Source of the DNA: Pseudocercospora fijiensis CIRAD86
Lineage: Eukaryota > Ascomycota > Dothideomycetes > Mycosphaerellales > Mycosphaerellaceae
Direction of reading: 5' to 3'
Assembly (NCBI RefSeq): GCF_000340215.1
Contig: NW_006921543.1
Coordinates: 1,426,001 to 1,490,000, forward strand
DNA length: 64,000 nt
The position numbers and the translations under genes are program-made. Of the stretch, positions 47,146 through 57,754 are shown in pieces. Every line of letters starts with the position of its first letter. Positions within the stretch are counted from its first letter, which is position 1. The notes under the pieces are model-generated. The model was not told the DNA's origin, made no database searches, and saw nothing but the letters and a program-made list of their open reading frames with translations.

Positions 47146-47785
47146 CGTAAGAAGGGACCTACTGCTTCTGCGGGTCGCAATAAGATCGGAAATAATAGAA
47201 CGAGTATAGTATATTAACGCAAGATAGCTACTGCTACTACCGCTAGCTCCGGTGCTAGAAAGGGCGTCGCGAGTAAGGCTCCGCGTAAGACAACGGCGGG
47301 CAAGGCTCTACGCAAGACGACAACTAGCGCTTCTGCTACTAGTAGCAATCGTACGAAGCGTCGATAGCGCCTAGGAAGTAAGTCCTATTTATAGCCGGCA
47401 GCGTAGCCGGTAGCGTAGCCGGTAGCATAGCCGGCATTCTTACTGTCTTTTTACTAATCCTTCTTTAGCCGTAGCCCTCCGTTAGATTCGGCAGTATTAG
47501 AAGAGTTCTAAGCTCCTAATCCGTAAAGCTCCTTTCTAACGACTTGTTCGCGAAATTGCTTAGGATTATAGAACGGACCTCCGCTTCTAAGCCTCCGCGA
47601 TAGGCGCCCTTTAAGAGGCTATAGAAGCCTACCTAGTTCGTATCTTCGAATGTATATTTCTCTTCTACCTCTTTTCGGACTATACTAATACTATTTTAGC
47701 GGTCAACCTTATAGCTATCTACGCGAAGCGTATAACGATTATAAACAAGGATTTCAAAGCACTCGATTAGATTCTAAAAGGCTAG
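47146..47785 (+). pseudogene. Histone H3 homologue 2 with two introns (RIP-mutated)
   Basis: Exons about 47,146-47,377, 47,469-47,651 and 47,700-47,785. Intron 1 (91 nt, GTAAGT...CTAAT...TTTAG) splits the Thr of GTVALR and contains four GCCGGC-type motifs. Intron 2 is 48 nt (GTATAT...TACTAAT...TTTAG). The tail has H3-like ARKGVASKAPRKTTAGKA. The fold reads VALR-IRQY-KSSKLLIRKAPF, RLVREIA, DYRTDLRF, ASAIGAL, EAIEAYLVRIFE, VNLIAIYAKRITI, NKDFKALD. Every in-frame stop falls where H3-type proteins can have Gln. This is much closer to canonical H3 than copy 1. No ATG is left at the start, and the C-terminus may extend if TAG 47,783 was CAG. Confidence 0.87.
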
Positions 47786-48199
47786 AATGTCTATATTCGA
47801 GACGGTGCTAGGTAGGATAGATGTTCTAGTAGAAAGGATGTTCGTAGTATTATCTACAAGCTTTTCTATATACGAAATAAGCCGCTGTTATACGGCGCTA
47901 TATACCGCGCTCTAAATACTCTCTAAGTATATATATATAGTATAGTATACTTTATTAGCCGTACGGAATAGAAGTCTCCTAAAATCCCGTTAGTACTAAG
48001 GAGTAAAAAGGCCGGCTACGCTGCCGGCTACGCTGCCGGCTACGCTACTAGCTACGCTGCTAGGTTTTTTAAAGAACTAAAAGAAGATAGACATTCCGGT
48101 TGATTTGTATTAGTTTAGATTTTTATAAAAAGAAAATAGGGAAAAATAAGGAAGGTTAAAGAGCCTAATAAATATAGTTATAGGCACTATCCCTGTTTT

Positions 48200-48640
48200 C
48201 TAGAGCATATTATACACCTACCTTCGCAACTCTACCTAATACTCCCTCTAAATATCCTTATACTCTACCTACTAGAAATTCAACTAGGTACCTAGACCTA
48301 TAGCTGCCTCTATATCTTTTACTATCTTCTATAGGTTGAAGGCCTCTTCTATAGCAGCCTCTACCTCCTTATATAATACGAAGTTACTACCTGCCCTACC
48401 CTTTATATCTCCTAAATAACTAAGAGTTCTAAGGAACGAACTAGCATTCGGCCTTAGTATAGCGAGTAACTAGTAGAACGTTCTATAGAGCTGCCTTATA
48501 GCTCTTTTATATACTATGCCGATACCGAGGGAGGAGCTATCCTAGTACTTAATATTATCGAATAGTTCGGTAGGAAAGTATATAAACTTCTTAAGAAGGA
48601 GGACTTCTAGGGAAATCGATGAGTTCTGCCTAGATCTAGA
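48200..48640 (-). pseudogene. Possible minus-strand ORF of the hAT-H3 element, unknown
   Basis: With TAG as Gln, the minus strand reads KKFIYFPTELFDNIKY, LGIGIVYKRAIRQLYRTFY, LLAILRPNASSFLRTLSYLG. It is coherent but unrecognised. Confidence 0.3.
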
Positions 48641-49061
48641 TAAAGATATTCTGCTAAGCAGTTAGGGAATTGAACCGTAAACGAAAGGATGAAATTCATA
48701 CCTAAGGAGTGCAGTTTCCGAACTAAACTATAATGCCTTATATATATGTGTATGTGCTTTTAATTAGTTAGTGCCCTTAGCTAATTGTCTATAGATTTAA
48801 GGTTATATAAGTACCTTTATACAACCACGTAGCCTAAGTAGGATTCGAAAATTCTATAAGTACTAAGGACTAAAAATGCCGGCTACGCTGCCGGCTACAC
48901 TGCTAAGTCTTATAAAGGGCTTGCTTAAAGCTACGTATACATTCGTACACTTCTTAAAAACCGATAAATTATATAGTTCGAACCAGCTACTTATATAGTT
49001 GCTTAGCAAACTAACCTAAACCAAACTAGAGTTTCGGCTTAGCAAACTAAACCAAACTAAC

Positions 49062-49080
49062 CCGAACTACTGCGGGGTCT
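49062..49080 (-). repeat. Right terminal inverted repeat of the hAT-H3 element
   Basis: Reverse complement of the left repeat with one RIP-type difference. ATAAACGA follows directly. Confidence 0.85.
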
Positions 49081-49088
49081 ATAAACGA

Positions 49089-49900
49089 GCCGATTAATCA
49101 GTCTTTTGTTTAGCTCGAAGATACAGGTCCTAAGTATATTGTTGCCTTAGTATAGGGTTTCTAAGGGTGTCTAGCATAATAGTTTTATAGGTTTGCTACT
49201 AAATAGCGGTTTGATTATCGAGGGAATCGAAATAGTTATCCTATATGCGCTTTAGGTCGCTATTAATGTACTGCATAGCGTGTACGACTAAGGAATAGTC
49301 GTCTAGTAGCGCTCTTAGTGCGTTGCGCTAGTTAAGTTTACAGTTACGAATGTAGTCGTTATACTACTTTCGACTAGATCCGTTAAACACGGTATAGTCC
49401 TTAAGTTTAGCATCCTTCTTTTAGATAGGTAGTAAAGAAGGTCCCGCTATTAGTTTTGCTATCGGGGCTTCCTAAAGGCGACGGAGCTCGAAGAGATTAT
49501 CCTTTAGCTATTATTCTTAACGTAGGGCAGTAAGCCTGTTTTAAGTGGCTTCTTAAAGTCTCCCTAATAGTTAAGGGCCAAAGGCTAGTTAGCTATATCG
49601 ACGGTTGACAATATTGCTAAGAATATCGTTAATAGGCAACTCTAGGTCGTTACCTAGAATTATAGGTTCTTCGGCAGGCCTAGTAGCAGGCTCTTTAGTA
49701 GGAGGCACTTTAGCAGGTACTCTAGTAGGCACTTTAGTAGGCACTTTAGTAGGCACTATACTACTAGCATTGTCGTTGCTAGCGCTGCTAGCGGCGCCGC
49801 GATTATTGTTTCGTAATAAGCCGGCTATTGCAATAAGGGGTAGCACTAATAATATATTATTAGCCCCTAAGATACGGATATAGCGGAATTAGTAGATATC
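49089..49900 (-). pseudogene. Element A gag, N-terminal part
   Basis: Minus strand, including a short tandem-repeat stretch encoding Pro-Thr-Lys-Val (49,690-49,765) and the capsid-like block DYTVFNGSSRK, then NDYIRNCKL. The frame runs to the hAT insertion site and continues at 39,158 after removal of the insert and one 8-bp duplication. Confidence 0.75.
49690..49765 (-). repeat. 12/18-bp tandem repeat in element A gag
   Basis: Repeated GGCACTTTAGTA units encoding a Pro-Thr-Lys-Val/Pro-Ala-Lys-Val run near the gag N-terminus. Confidence 0.8.
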
Positions 49901-50103
49901 GGTCTAGTATGTTTGACTTAGTATAATAGGCCGTATAGAAGGCCTTGCTTGATAATTAGTACGGTTGTTTCGATAGAATAGTACGTATAGGTCCCGTTCT
50001 TCGGGCGCAATATAGTTAGATTAGTCTTATTCGTAGCTATACCGCTAAAAGCTTGAAATAAGAACTATCTAGCTACTGCCCTTAAAGGGTAGATCGAATA
50101 CTA

Positions 50104-50299
50104 TATAAGAAGGGTCTATTAGTAGGTAGATAGGGTAGTAGTAGGTATAGGTAGTATTCGATAGAGATCTTAGAAAAGAGGGAGGAAGGTAGGCAAGTTA
50201 GCCTATTGCTAAGCGCTAAGCCCTGCCTAAGGCACTAAGACCCTAGCTTTACTTAGCCTAGTTACATGCCAATTACGTATAGCCTCTTTAGCCCTAACA
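50104..50299 (-). repeat. 5' LTR of gypsy element A, internally deleted
   Basis: 196 bp. It matches the 3' LTR except that about 110 bp just inside its first bases are missing. Confidence 0.8.
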
Positions 50300-50304
50300 C
50301 TTAG

Positions 50305-51190
50305 GACCGCTCTGCGACTTAGGAAGAAACTTAGGTCCTCTACTTCCCGAGGCGTCGCTCTTTACCTAAGCTAGGTTATTCCTGTCTTCGCCGTAAATGA
50401 ACTTCTTCGTATCGGCAGAGCTATTAATATCGTCCTTAATAGCCTCTAGGACCTCTTTATACTTCCTAAAGGTCTCGGGATTGGCTTCGCTAAGCTTATA
50501 GCGACGGAAGATACGCTTAGCCGTAGACTACGGCAACCCTTTAAGGAGCAGCCTCGTTCTCTAAGAATTCTCGAGGTCCTACTAGTTAATACCGTCCGCT
50601 AACTTAACAAACTCGCGGACGTACTCCTTTAGGTCGTTATCTTCGGTGCGCCTCTCTATATAGAGGTTCTTAAGCTACGTACGACTACCTTTAATACGAC
50701 GGCTATCGCGATCCTAATACTCCCTTATAAAGGCCTACTTAAAGACCTCCTAGTCGGCATTAGACTTGTCGTCCTTTTCTAGGTAGCTAACTAGGGTTCT
50801 AAGGGTTCGGTGAAGCTTAGTAATAGTAGTCCTCGTAAGGGACCGGACCTTGTACTAGTCCGACTCTTCTTCGAGTCTATACTCGGTTAAATTGTCCTTA
50901 AAGCGTTCTACGTACGCTATAGCGTTCTACCCTTCGAATAAAGGGTTCCTACTGCTTCCTAGCTCTAGCGGGCGACGCCTGTTCTAACGGAGAAGGTTAG
51001 TTTGCCCTTGAATTATCTTTATAATAATATTATAGAGAGCCTCGGGCGTAGAAGGCTTAATAGCCCCTAGGTCGATAGCGCTTATAACAACTAGTCGTCG
51101 CCTGATTTCTTCGTTAATAGGGTCCGGTAGGTTATTAGATTCCGAAGATTCCGCTAATTCGTAATACTCGCTTTCGCTAGAGCTTATTCG
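50305..51190 (-). pseudogene. Element B gag, N-terminal part (RIP-mutated)
   Basis: Minus strand. It begins with an acidic Ser/Glu-rich stretch (SSSESEYYELAESSESNN), then a capsid-type domain: NAIAYVERFKDNL, HRTLRTLVSYLEKDDK, DLKEYVREFVKLADGIN, typical of gypsy gag. It is cut at CTTAG by element A and resumes at 33,244. Confidence 0.75.
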
Positions 51191-52008
51191 ATTGTTATAA
51201 AGTAGTTAAAATGAAATGCTATAGGAAAGTGTTTTTTTTTAGTATGTGTTGTAGGTTTGGCTTGTTTCGATGTTACTATACGAGAAAATAGTGTGCTAGG
51301 CTGTTTTCTTCTAATGTTACCCCTAGGATAGCATTAGAGTTTAGCCTCCTAGGGGTCGCCTAGACACCCCTAGGAGCTTTAATTTAGTAAATTTAGACAA
51401 AAGCCGCTCGGAGGAAGGAACTGCAATCTCTATTTACACCTAGATCCTAGAAACTAGCTACTTTACTAACTATTGTTATCTCCTTTAGCTAGGCGGGGGG
51501 CAGGGACCTTCTTTTTCTAGTAGAAGGCTAAGCACTATCCGAACGAGGCAGCGAATCCCGAAACAATCTACCCGGTTAATAGGGGAACTGTCTAGGCATC
51601 CGACCTATAATCTAGAAATTGCTATCGTATAGATAGTCTTAGCAAACTAAGCAAGGCCGATAGGTAATTAATCTATCTCCTCCTTAGGCGGGCGGTAGCT
51701 TATCTCGAGTAAGTAGTACTAAATAGGTCTTCGACCTAGAGCCGAGTCCTTAGAAGCTAGCTATAGTTATAGACTAGGCCCTAAGCTATAACAGTCCTAA
51801 GGGTTTGTAGCTTTTCGGGGTTAAAGCGATGCCCTCGTTAAGAGGTTTCTCTACTTGTCGTAATAGCCCCTTAAGATACTTCGGTATCGTCTGTATCGTA
51901 GGCTCTTATCGTACCCTCGCTTCGGTTATAGCTATTCGTGCCTAGAGACTACCTTTAACACACCCGAACCTGTTAGATATAAAGAGATAGCCCTACCTTC
52001 GGCTCTAA
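51191..52008. other. Leader of element B
   Basis: Untranslated region between 5' LTR and gag, partly duplicated at 3,092-3,740. It contains the boundary palindrome at 51,313-51,335. Confidence 0.6.
51313..51335. other. Boundary palindrome upstream of element B gag
   Basis: AATGTTACCCC followed by TAGGATAGCATT, a degenerate member of the hairpin family. Confidence 0.6.
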
Positions 52009-52287
52009 TAAAGGACGGAAACTAACACTACTACTACTACTAGTAGTAATAGTATAGGCTACCGAGGGTAACATAACCTATAGCAATACGGGTAGCTATA
52101 TTTAGCAAGATAGGATAACGAGACTGTCGCTTAGGCTAACAACTAGAGCCCTACAATATAGGCATTGTAGAAGTATAACATAAACAATGTGCTATACGAG
52201 GTTAATAATCTATCTACTCTATAGAAGGAGGCCTCTTATATAGGCTCAAAACTAGCCTATAGGTATAGGGCCGGTTACTAGCTAATA
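52009..52287 (-). repeat. 5' LTR of gypsy element B
   Basis: Near-identical to 22,955-23,230, differing mainly at CpA/TpA-type sites. The leader (about 51,440-52,008) follows on its inner side. Confidence 0.88.
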
Positions 52288-52292
52288 GCAGT

Positions 52293-53930
52293 TTAATATT
52301 GTTAACAATATCGGTTAGATTATAAGCGACAACGTTACGTCTAATAATACGTTAATACGTAGGATTAAGCGCTTTCTATACTCCGAAGGCATTACTTAGT
52401 AGTACGAGAAGATACGCCGGCTTCGCTATATTAGACACATTATTAACCTCGCTATACAAGCCTTTATATTCTCGGAGTCTTAAGAGTCGGCGGAGATAGC
52501 CTTCGAGAAGGCAAAGAATAACGAGCGTGCCTTTATTAAGCAATAGATAGCTGCTTATAATACCGCTACTACTAGTAACGATAATATCTCCGTCTCTATA
52601 TAGCTTAATATCGATATAGCCTCGTTTACTAAGTAAGAGACTATATGGAAGCTATATAACCTATTACTCCGCCTCCGAGACAATATTATATAGGCTATAT
52701 TCAAGTTCTTAGCTAGAGCCGCTACTATAGTAGCGGTGCTAAAGACACCTAGTAAGACTTAGTAGAATAGCTAGCTCTTACTTATAGACGAGGCTATTAA
52801 AGCCAAGCTAATATTAGACCTTCTATTTGTACGAGAGCCTTTACTATAAGACGTAGAGCTAACTATAGCCGACTAGATAGTAATTAAGTACGCTTGCAAC
52901 TTCCTATATCTATTTAAGGAGGTTACAATACGCCTATAGAGCTATAACTGTATACTAGATAGCTTCTAAGAAGCTACAGAATACCTCGTTAACTGTTACG
53001 AGAAGTCTCTCGAGCTATACAAGTATAGACCTACTATTCCGAAGTCTATTATTGTCTCTTAGCACCTGTTTAATTAACTTTAATAAGTACTACTAACTTA
53101 TCGACGAATCTAGTACGTACGTAGCGGCTCTCTTACTATATCCTTTAAAGCGACTTGCCTAGCTTTAGAAGCGCTAGACTAGAGTAAAGAACACTAACTA
53201 GTTAGAGCTAGTAATAGCAAGAGCGAGGGCATTATAGCAAGAATATAAGGACAGGTATAAGCCTTCAGCAAAACTAACTACTACTATAGCGGTTATAGAC
53301 CTTACTAGCTTCGAGTTATAGCAATTAGCCGCGGAGGTTATCGATATAGTTAAGGACGAGTTTAATAGCTTCGTCTATACCGCTCTATACCTATTGCCTA
53401 TTATCTAAGATAGCAGTAGTAACGATGTCCGAATAGGTCTATTATAATAGTAGTTATAACTAGCTTAGCGATAGGCGTAGCCTTTATTATCGCGGCTTAC
53501 TATCGACGTCTTATCCGCCTTCGCTATATCCGCTAAGAGCGAGCGTACCTTTAGTATAGCAAGGCGTACTTTTCTATAGGACCGAAGCTAACTAGATAGT
53601 AAGACAGTGCGTATAATAGAGCCTTCTAAACAATAGTAGAAGGCTAGTATTGTATTACTAGTAATAGACAATAGTGCTATTAATAAAGATGAGATAGAAG
53701 ACTTATTAGATATATAGTACTATATAGTAGGCGCCTTATAGTAATATATCGATAGTAGTATTATTATAGTATCTATAGAAGCAGTATCTATAATAATAGT
53801 ACCTCTAACATTAGTATCTATAACAATAGTATCTATAACAATAGTATCTATAATAATAGTATCTATAACAATAGTATCTATAACAATAGTACTAATTAGT
53901 CTTAATAGATAGCGACAACGACGTAGAGGT
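52293..53930 (+). pseudogene. hAT transposase 1, C-terminal part (RIP-mutated)
   Basis: Continues the frame broken at 22,955. It includes RRLRYIRHIINLAIQAFIF (52,410-52,470), which is the conserved GHIINLA block, and the C-terminal dimerisation block near 53,500-53,620 with SAFAISAKSERTFSIARR and LDSKTV. These two blocks are diagnostic of hAT transposases. A short minisatellite near the 3' end encodes repeated Val-Ser-Ile-Thr-Ile. Confidence 0.85.
53750..53895 (+). repeat. Minisatellite with unit ACAATAGTATCTATA
   Basis: About eight units of 15-18 bp (variants of ATAACAATAGTATCTATA), in frame with the 3' end of the hAT transposase 1 reading frame. Confidence 0.8.
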
Positions 53931-54060
53931 AGCTATTAATCTATCTATATACCTCCGTAGAAGACTAAATACTAACTATTTACCTAAATATACGAAAAGT
54001 TATATTTATATTTACTAAATACACCCTCTAAATACTAAATATTTAGTATTTAATATCTAT

Positions 54061-56840
54061 AACTACAAAGAGCTAAGGAGCTAATATATTAGCTAAGGGA
54101 GCCCTACTATATACGTTCTAACGGCTCTATCGATACTCGCCGTAGGAACGCTAGAGATTCTATACGACTTTAGAATAGCTCCTCTAGAACGTATACCTAC
54201 CCTAAAGCCCTACGGGACGTTATCTTAGACACGTAGCTCTAAAGTATAAGGCAACCTCTTACTTAAGCTCGACCTACCGCTACCTATCTAAATACTATAT
54301 CCGCTTATATAGCCCTATAGCCCTATAGTATTTATCCTAAGCTCTAGCCTATTAGTAACTTTACTTATAGCATTTAAGGCTAATATCTTACTCTTAATCG
54401 CCGCCTAATATGCCTTATTATATATAGGCGTAGAGCGAGACATCTAACGGAACCTAGATTACTATTAATGTCTAGTCTTAGATAGGTAAAACTCCTTACT
54501 AACTACTCTCGAATAGCGGAATTGCCCTTAGACCTAGAAATATTATCGGTGCTATAAATAACCTCGCTAAAAGACTAATAAGTATCGGCGAAGCAAACCT
54601 AGGAGGAAGTTATCGAAATCGAAGTACTTCCGACTAGGTATAAATAAACGAGGAAAAGGCTCTCGTAGATATAATAGATACTAGTAAAAGACAGAGTCGA
54701 AGCTGTAATTATTAAATATAGTGCTACCCGCCGTATAAACTATACTCCGTCCGTCGCCCTATTCTCGATATTACTATAGACGGACCTAAAATTATACGTA
54801 GCCGCCTATTACTAAACTAAATATAACGCTATTATAACATTCCGTTATAATCCTATTAGCTTTCTAGGATACCTTAAAGCTAATTCCTCCGTAGATAAAC
54901 TAAAGCATACCCTATAAATGTGTATAGTAATCCTAATTATTACGATACTTTCTAACTTAGCGTAAATATCTTTTATCGAAGCTTCTTTAGTAAGGTAATT
55001 TAGAAAGTTCTACTTAATTTTTTAGAGCCGTAGCCGCCGCCGCCGCTACCCCCTACTCTTTCCTCTATCCTACTCGAGTAATTTCCTAATATATACTTCG
55101 ACTAATTCGCTAAGAGTCCTCCTTAAACTTCTTAGATATATCTACTACTAATAATATTAATAATTATACGCTAGAATTCTAACTACGAGGTCCGACTAAG
55201 TGTTAGGAAGCGGTATTCTAGACCTCTTATACCTATCTAGGGAAAACCTTATACTGTTTAATTAGATCGATATTCTTATTTACTTATAAGGGTATAATTA
55301 ATAGGCTCGCCGATAGAACGATTATAGAGTATCGAGTCCTAGTCTTAGGTACTAGGACCTATCTTTTACTCTAAGTTAAGGCCTTTTACCGAGTAATATA
55401 AGGTCGGGCTAGCTACGAGTCTCGAGAAGTTAGCGAAGCGAATCGGCTTTAGGAATATCTAGACTACGAGCGCGTATTATTTACAATTCCTCCCTAAACT
55501 ACTAGTAAGGACAATAGTACTACGATTCTAGGCTAAATAGCTTACGTAGAGCTTTCTATAATCTTAGTAAAGTCTATCTCTAACTAACTTCAGAATCTTT
55601 CAGCCTATAGGTTACTTATATAATATAATTCGATAAAAGACTCTAAACTTAAGATCGGATTATATCTCGTACTTTATATATAAAAGACCGTACTAAGCTA
55701 ACTCTACGCTACTAAAATCGTACTATATCTACGTATCTATCTACGTCGCTAGATATTATCTTATTTCGAGCTTAAATACTCTAAAAGATAAGTATATTAC
55801 TAAAGGGAATAATTCTTATATTATAGTTAATTATAAGCTAATATTCTTATAGATAGCAACTAATAATAAAGATAGTACTATCGCCGCTACTCGTACCTTC
55901 GCTATATCCGAGCTCCTCGAAAAAAAAACCCTCTCTAATCTTATCCTTATCGAGCTCTACTATATAGAAATACTTAATATAAAATTTCTAATCTATAATT
56001 ACTAGCTCTAAGGACCTATATAATTTAAAACAACCTAATACTATACTATATTCTTACTCTATAGTACCTATATTTATAACGCTATCTTATTAACGAATAA
56101 CCTATCGTCGACTAGCTTAACCTCTACTCTCTAGCTTTCTCTCTAGCTATATCTCTTTCTCTAAGTATTATAGGGGATACTAGTAGATTTCCGCGTTAAA
56201 GAAAATTTCGAACTCTACTATCTAAATTATATCCTAAGCTAGGCGCGATATCTAAGTTTTAAGGATTCGTTTTAGAAAATTTAATTTTCTTTTCTTTTTC
56301 TTTTTCCGATTTTTTTTTAATTTTATTTAGGATAGAGGGATAGAGGGAGTGCTTAGATAAGATTATTTATAGATTTTTTTTTCTCTATAGGAAAGGAGGT
56401 TTTAGGAGTAGAAGTTAGGAAGAGGAAAGGTTTATAGTATAGAGAGAAAGGGTAGGAGATAGGGTAGAGTAAGATAGGGTCTTTACTAAGTAGTTAGTTC
56501 TTTTAAATATTATAGATAGGGTCGATAGTTATAACTTTTAATAGTATAGGAAACGGTAGTACCGTAACGTAAGGCGTAAGAAGCTACTCTAAAGTCTATT
56601 TTGTATCTTAGCGATAGGTGCTCTCGTAGGATAGTTAAGGGGTAGGCGTTTGTTGCCTTGCAATTACAGTATAGAGTAATACCTCTCTATAAAATGTAGT
56701 TTGCTACTAGCTAATTGCCTTAAGGCGAGACAAGGAAGTTGCTCGAGGTTTCTTGTAATTATAAGAGCTCGTAGATTTCGAAGTCCGCCTCGTAAAACAC
56801 TTAATATAGGCTCCTAAAGTAGGTAGCTAACTAATATCTC
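54061..56840. repeat. RIP-mutated repeat DNA, family not recognised
   Basis: Strong CpA depletion. Some plus-strand stretches around 54,720-55,700 look protein-like with TAG/TAA as Gln, but no domain is recognisable. Ordinary composition returns at about 56,840. Confidence 0.5.
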
Positions 56841-57754
56841 TTAGCTAATGCAATGCACCGCGAGATGTTAACAGCTGGTTCATACGTGCAACTCTTGTTG
56901 CCTCATTTTTATCCATCGTCGCACTACGTAGCTGCATAAATCAGCTGGCCTACGTAGAGAAGCATGTTCGTTCATGTCAATGCCAAGGCGGAGACAACCG
57001 AACGCTTCTTCTATATAGCCCTCGAAGCTTTGAGCATCGCATGGATATAAGGTAAGTTAGTGAAACAAATCTTGAATATTCAAAACAACTGCAAATTGCA
57101 TTGTTGTCTTCTCTGGGAAACTGGAACTGGGCGGCTGCGATCTGGCGCTAATGGGTGTACCTGATAGCGTGGCGCCGGCGAAGTAACGTGCCTTGACGCG
57201 CATGGTATCCTGGTAATATTCAGAACATGAAAGGTGGTGTCGTGGGAATGGGCATTTCGAGAAATTAGTAGATTTTGCATTGGGATGTTTAGGATGTTTT
57301 TGGCGTAGAAGGCGTGTGAGAGAAGATGGACGTACCTTCTTTCGTGGCAGGAGCTTTAGGCATAACCGCTTGATTTGAGATCAACAATGGCTAGTCCCAG
57401 AGGGTGGCCGGGGAATCGAAGTATGCAAAGGGAGAAGAGCTTTGCGGCATTGTGTGAAAACCTTCACGCTCTTCTCGAGGTGTATGCTACGGATGTTGTC
57501 AGCTGGTCCATGGTGTGGCCGAGCATGTCATTCAGTAGGAAAATGCGCTCGGTGGCATGGATATCATTTCTTGTACTCTCAACTTGCTAATGTACACGAC
57601 CTCGTTGCTGCTCTTGAAGCAAAGCCGTGCAAAGACAGAAGGGTCCATTCCGATCCTTTCTGAATCTAGAGCCGTGTCTCTGGAGCCTCGGCCACGCTCG
57701 TCCAGGCAATCGGAGCCTCGTCCCTCCCACAGCGCCTGCTCATCTCATTTCATT
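56841..57754. other. Genic-composition sequence without a supported gene
   Basis: Lies downstream of the complex I subunit gene. On the minus strand a short start (MDPSVFARLCFKSSNEVVYI, about 57,650) followed by further open segments to 57,395 hints at a small multi-exon gene, but the splice sites do not close a model, so I leave it uncalled. Confidence 0.35.

Larger units (their letters stand above)
39167..49080 (+). mobile_element. hAT-like element carrying histone H3-fold genes (9.9 kb)
   Basis: Innermost element. Terminal inverted repeats AGACCCCGYAGTAGTTCGG (39,172-39,190 and 49,062-49,080) and an 8-bp duplication ATAAACGA (39,159-39,166 and 49,081-49,088), the length hAT elements make. 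Five extra bases (CTCGT) lie between the left duplication and the inverted repeat. Removing the insert with one duplication rejoins element A gag in frame (Ala-Arg-Leu-Phe-Glu-Ala-Tyr). Genes run on the plus strand: a basic protein, a hAT transposase, an H3-fold protein, an unknown ORF, a second H3-fold protein. Introns hold GCCGGC arrays. RIP-mutated throughout. Confidence 0.85.
33250..50299 (-). mobile_element. Ty3/gypsy element A, inserted in gag of element B
   Basis: Bounded by LTR copies 33,250-33,556 and 50,104-50,299 and by a 5-bp duplication CTTAG. Removing it with one duplication restores the gag frame of element B. On the minus strand the order is 5' LTR, leader, gag, [hAT-H3 element], gag end with zinc knuckle, pol, 3' LTR. 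Without the 9.9-kb insertion it is about 7.1 kb, normal for gypsy. RIP-mutated. Confidence 0.88.
22955..52287 (-). mobile_element. Ty3/gypsy element B with nested insertions
   Basis: LTRs of 276 and 279 bp (22,955-23,230 and 52,009-52,287) in the same orientation, flanked by a 5-bp duplication that can be read GCAGT (22,951-22,955 and 52,288-52,292) or AGCAG. Removing the element and one duplication restores the hAT 1 frame as Ala-Phe-Lys-Gln-Phe-Asn. On the minus strand the order is 5' LTR, leader, gag, [element A], rest of gag and protease, pol, an extra ORF, 3' LTR. Without element A (17 kb) it is about 12.3 kb, long for a gypsy element because of the third ORF. RIP-mutated throughout. Confidence 0.88.
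20580..54060 (+). mobile_element. hAT element 1, split by nested insertions
   Basis: Outermost element of the nest. Its transposase starts near 21,230 and is interrupted at 22,955. It resumes at 52,293, in frame once one copy of GCAGT is kept, and ends near 53,930. Both flanks carry AT-rich subterminal stretches built on ATTTATATTTA/TAAATATAAAT (about 20,845-20,940 and 53,985-54,060). I could not find the terminal repeats or the 8-bp duplication, so the outer limits are approximate. Confidence 0.7.

Noticed and set aside
49605..49883. A plus-strand Gly/Leu/Val-rich repeat protein.
   Set aside because: It is the antisense of the Pro-Thr-Lys-Val repeat in element A gag.
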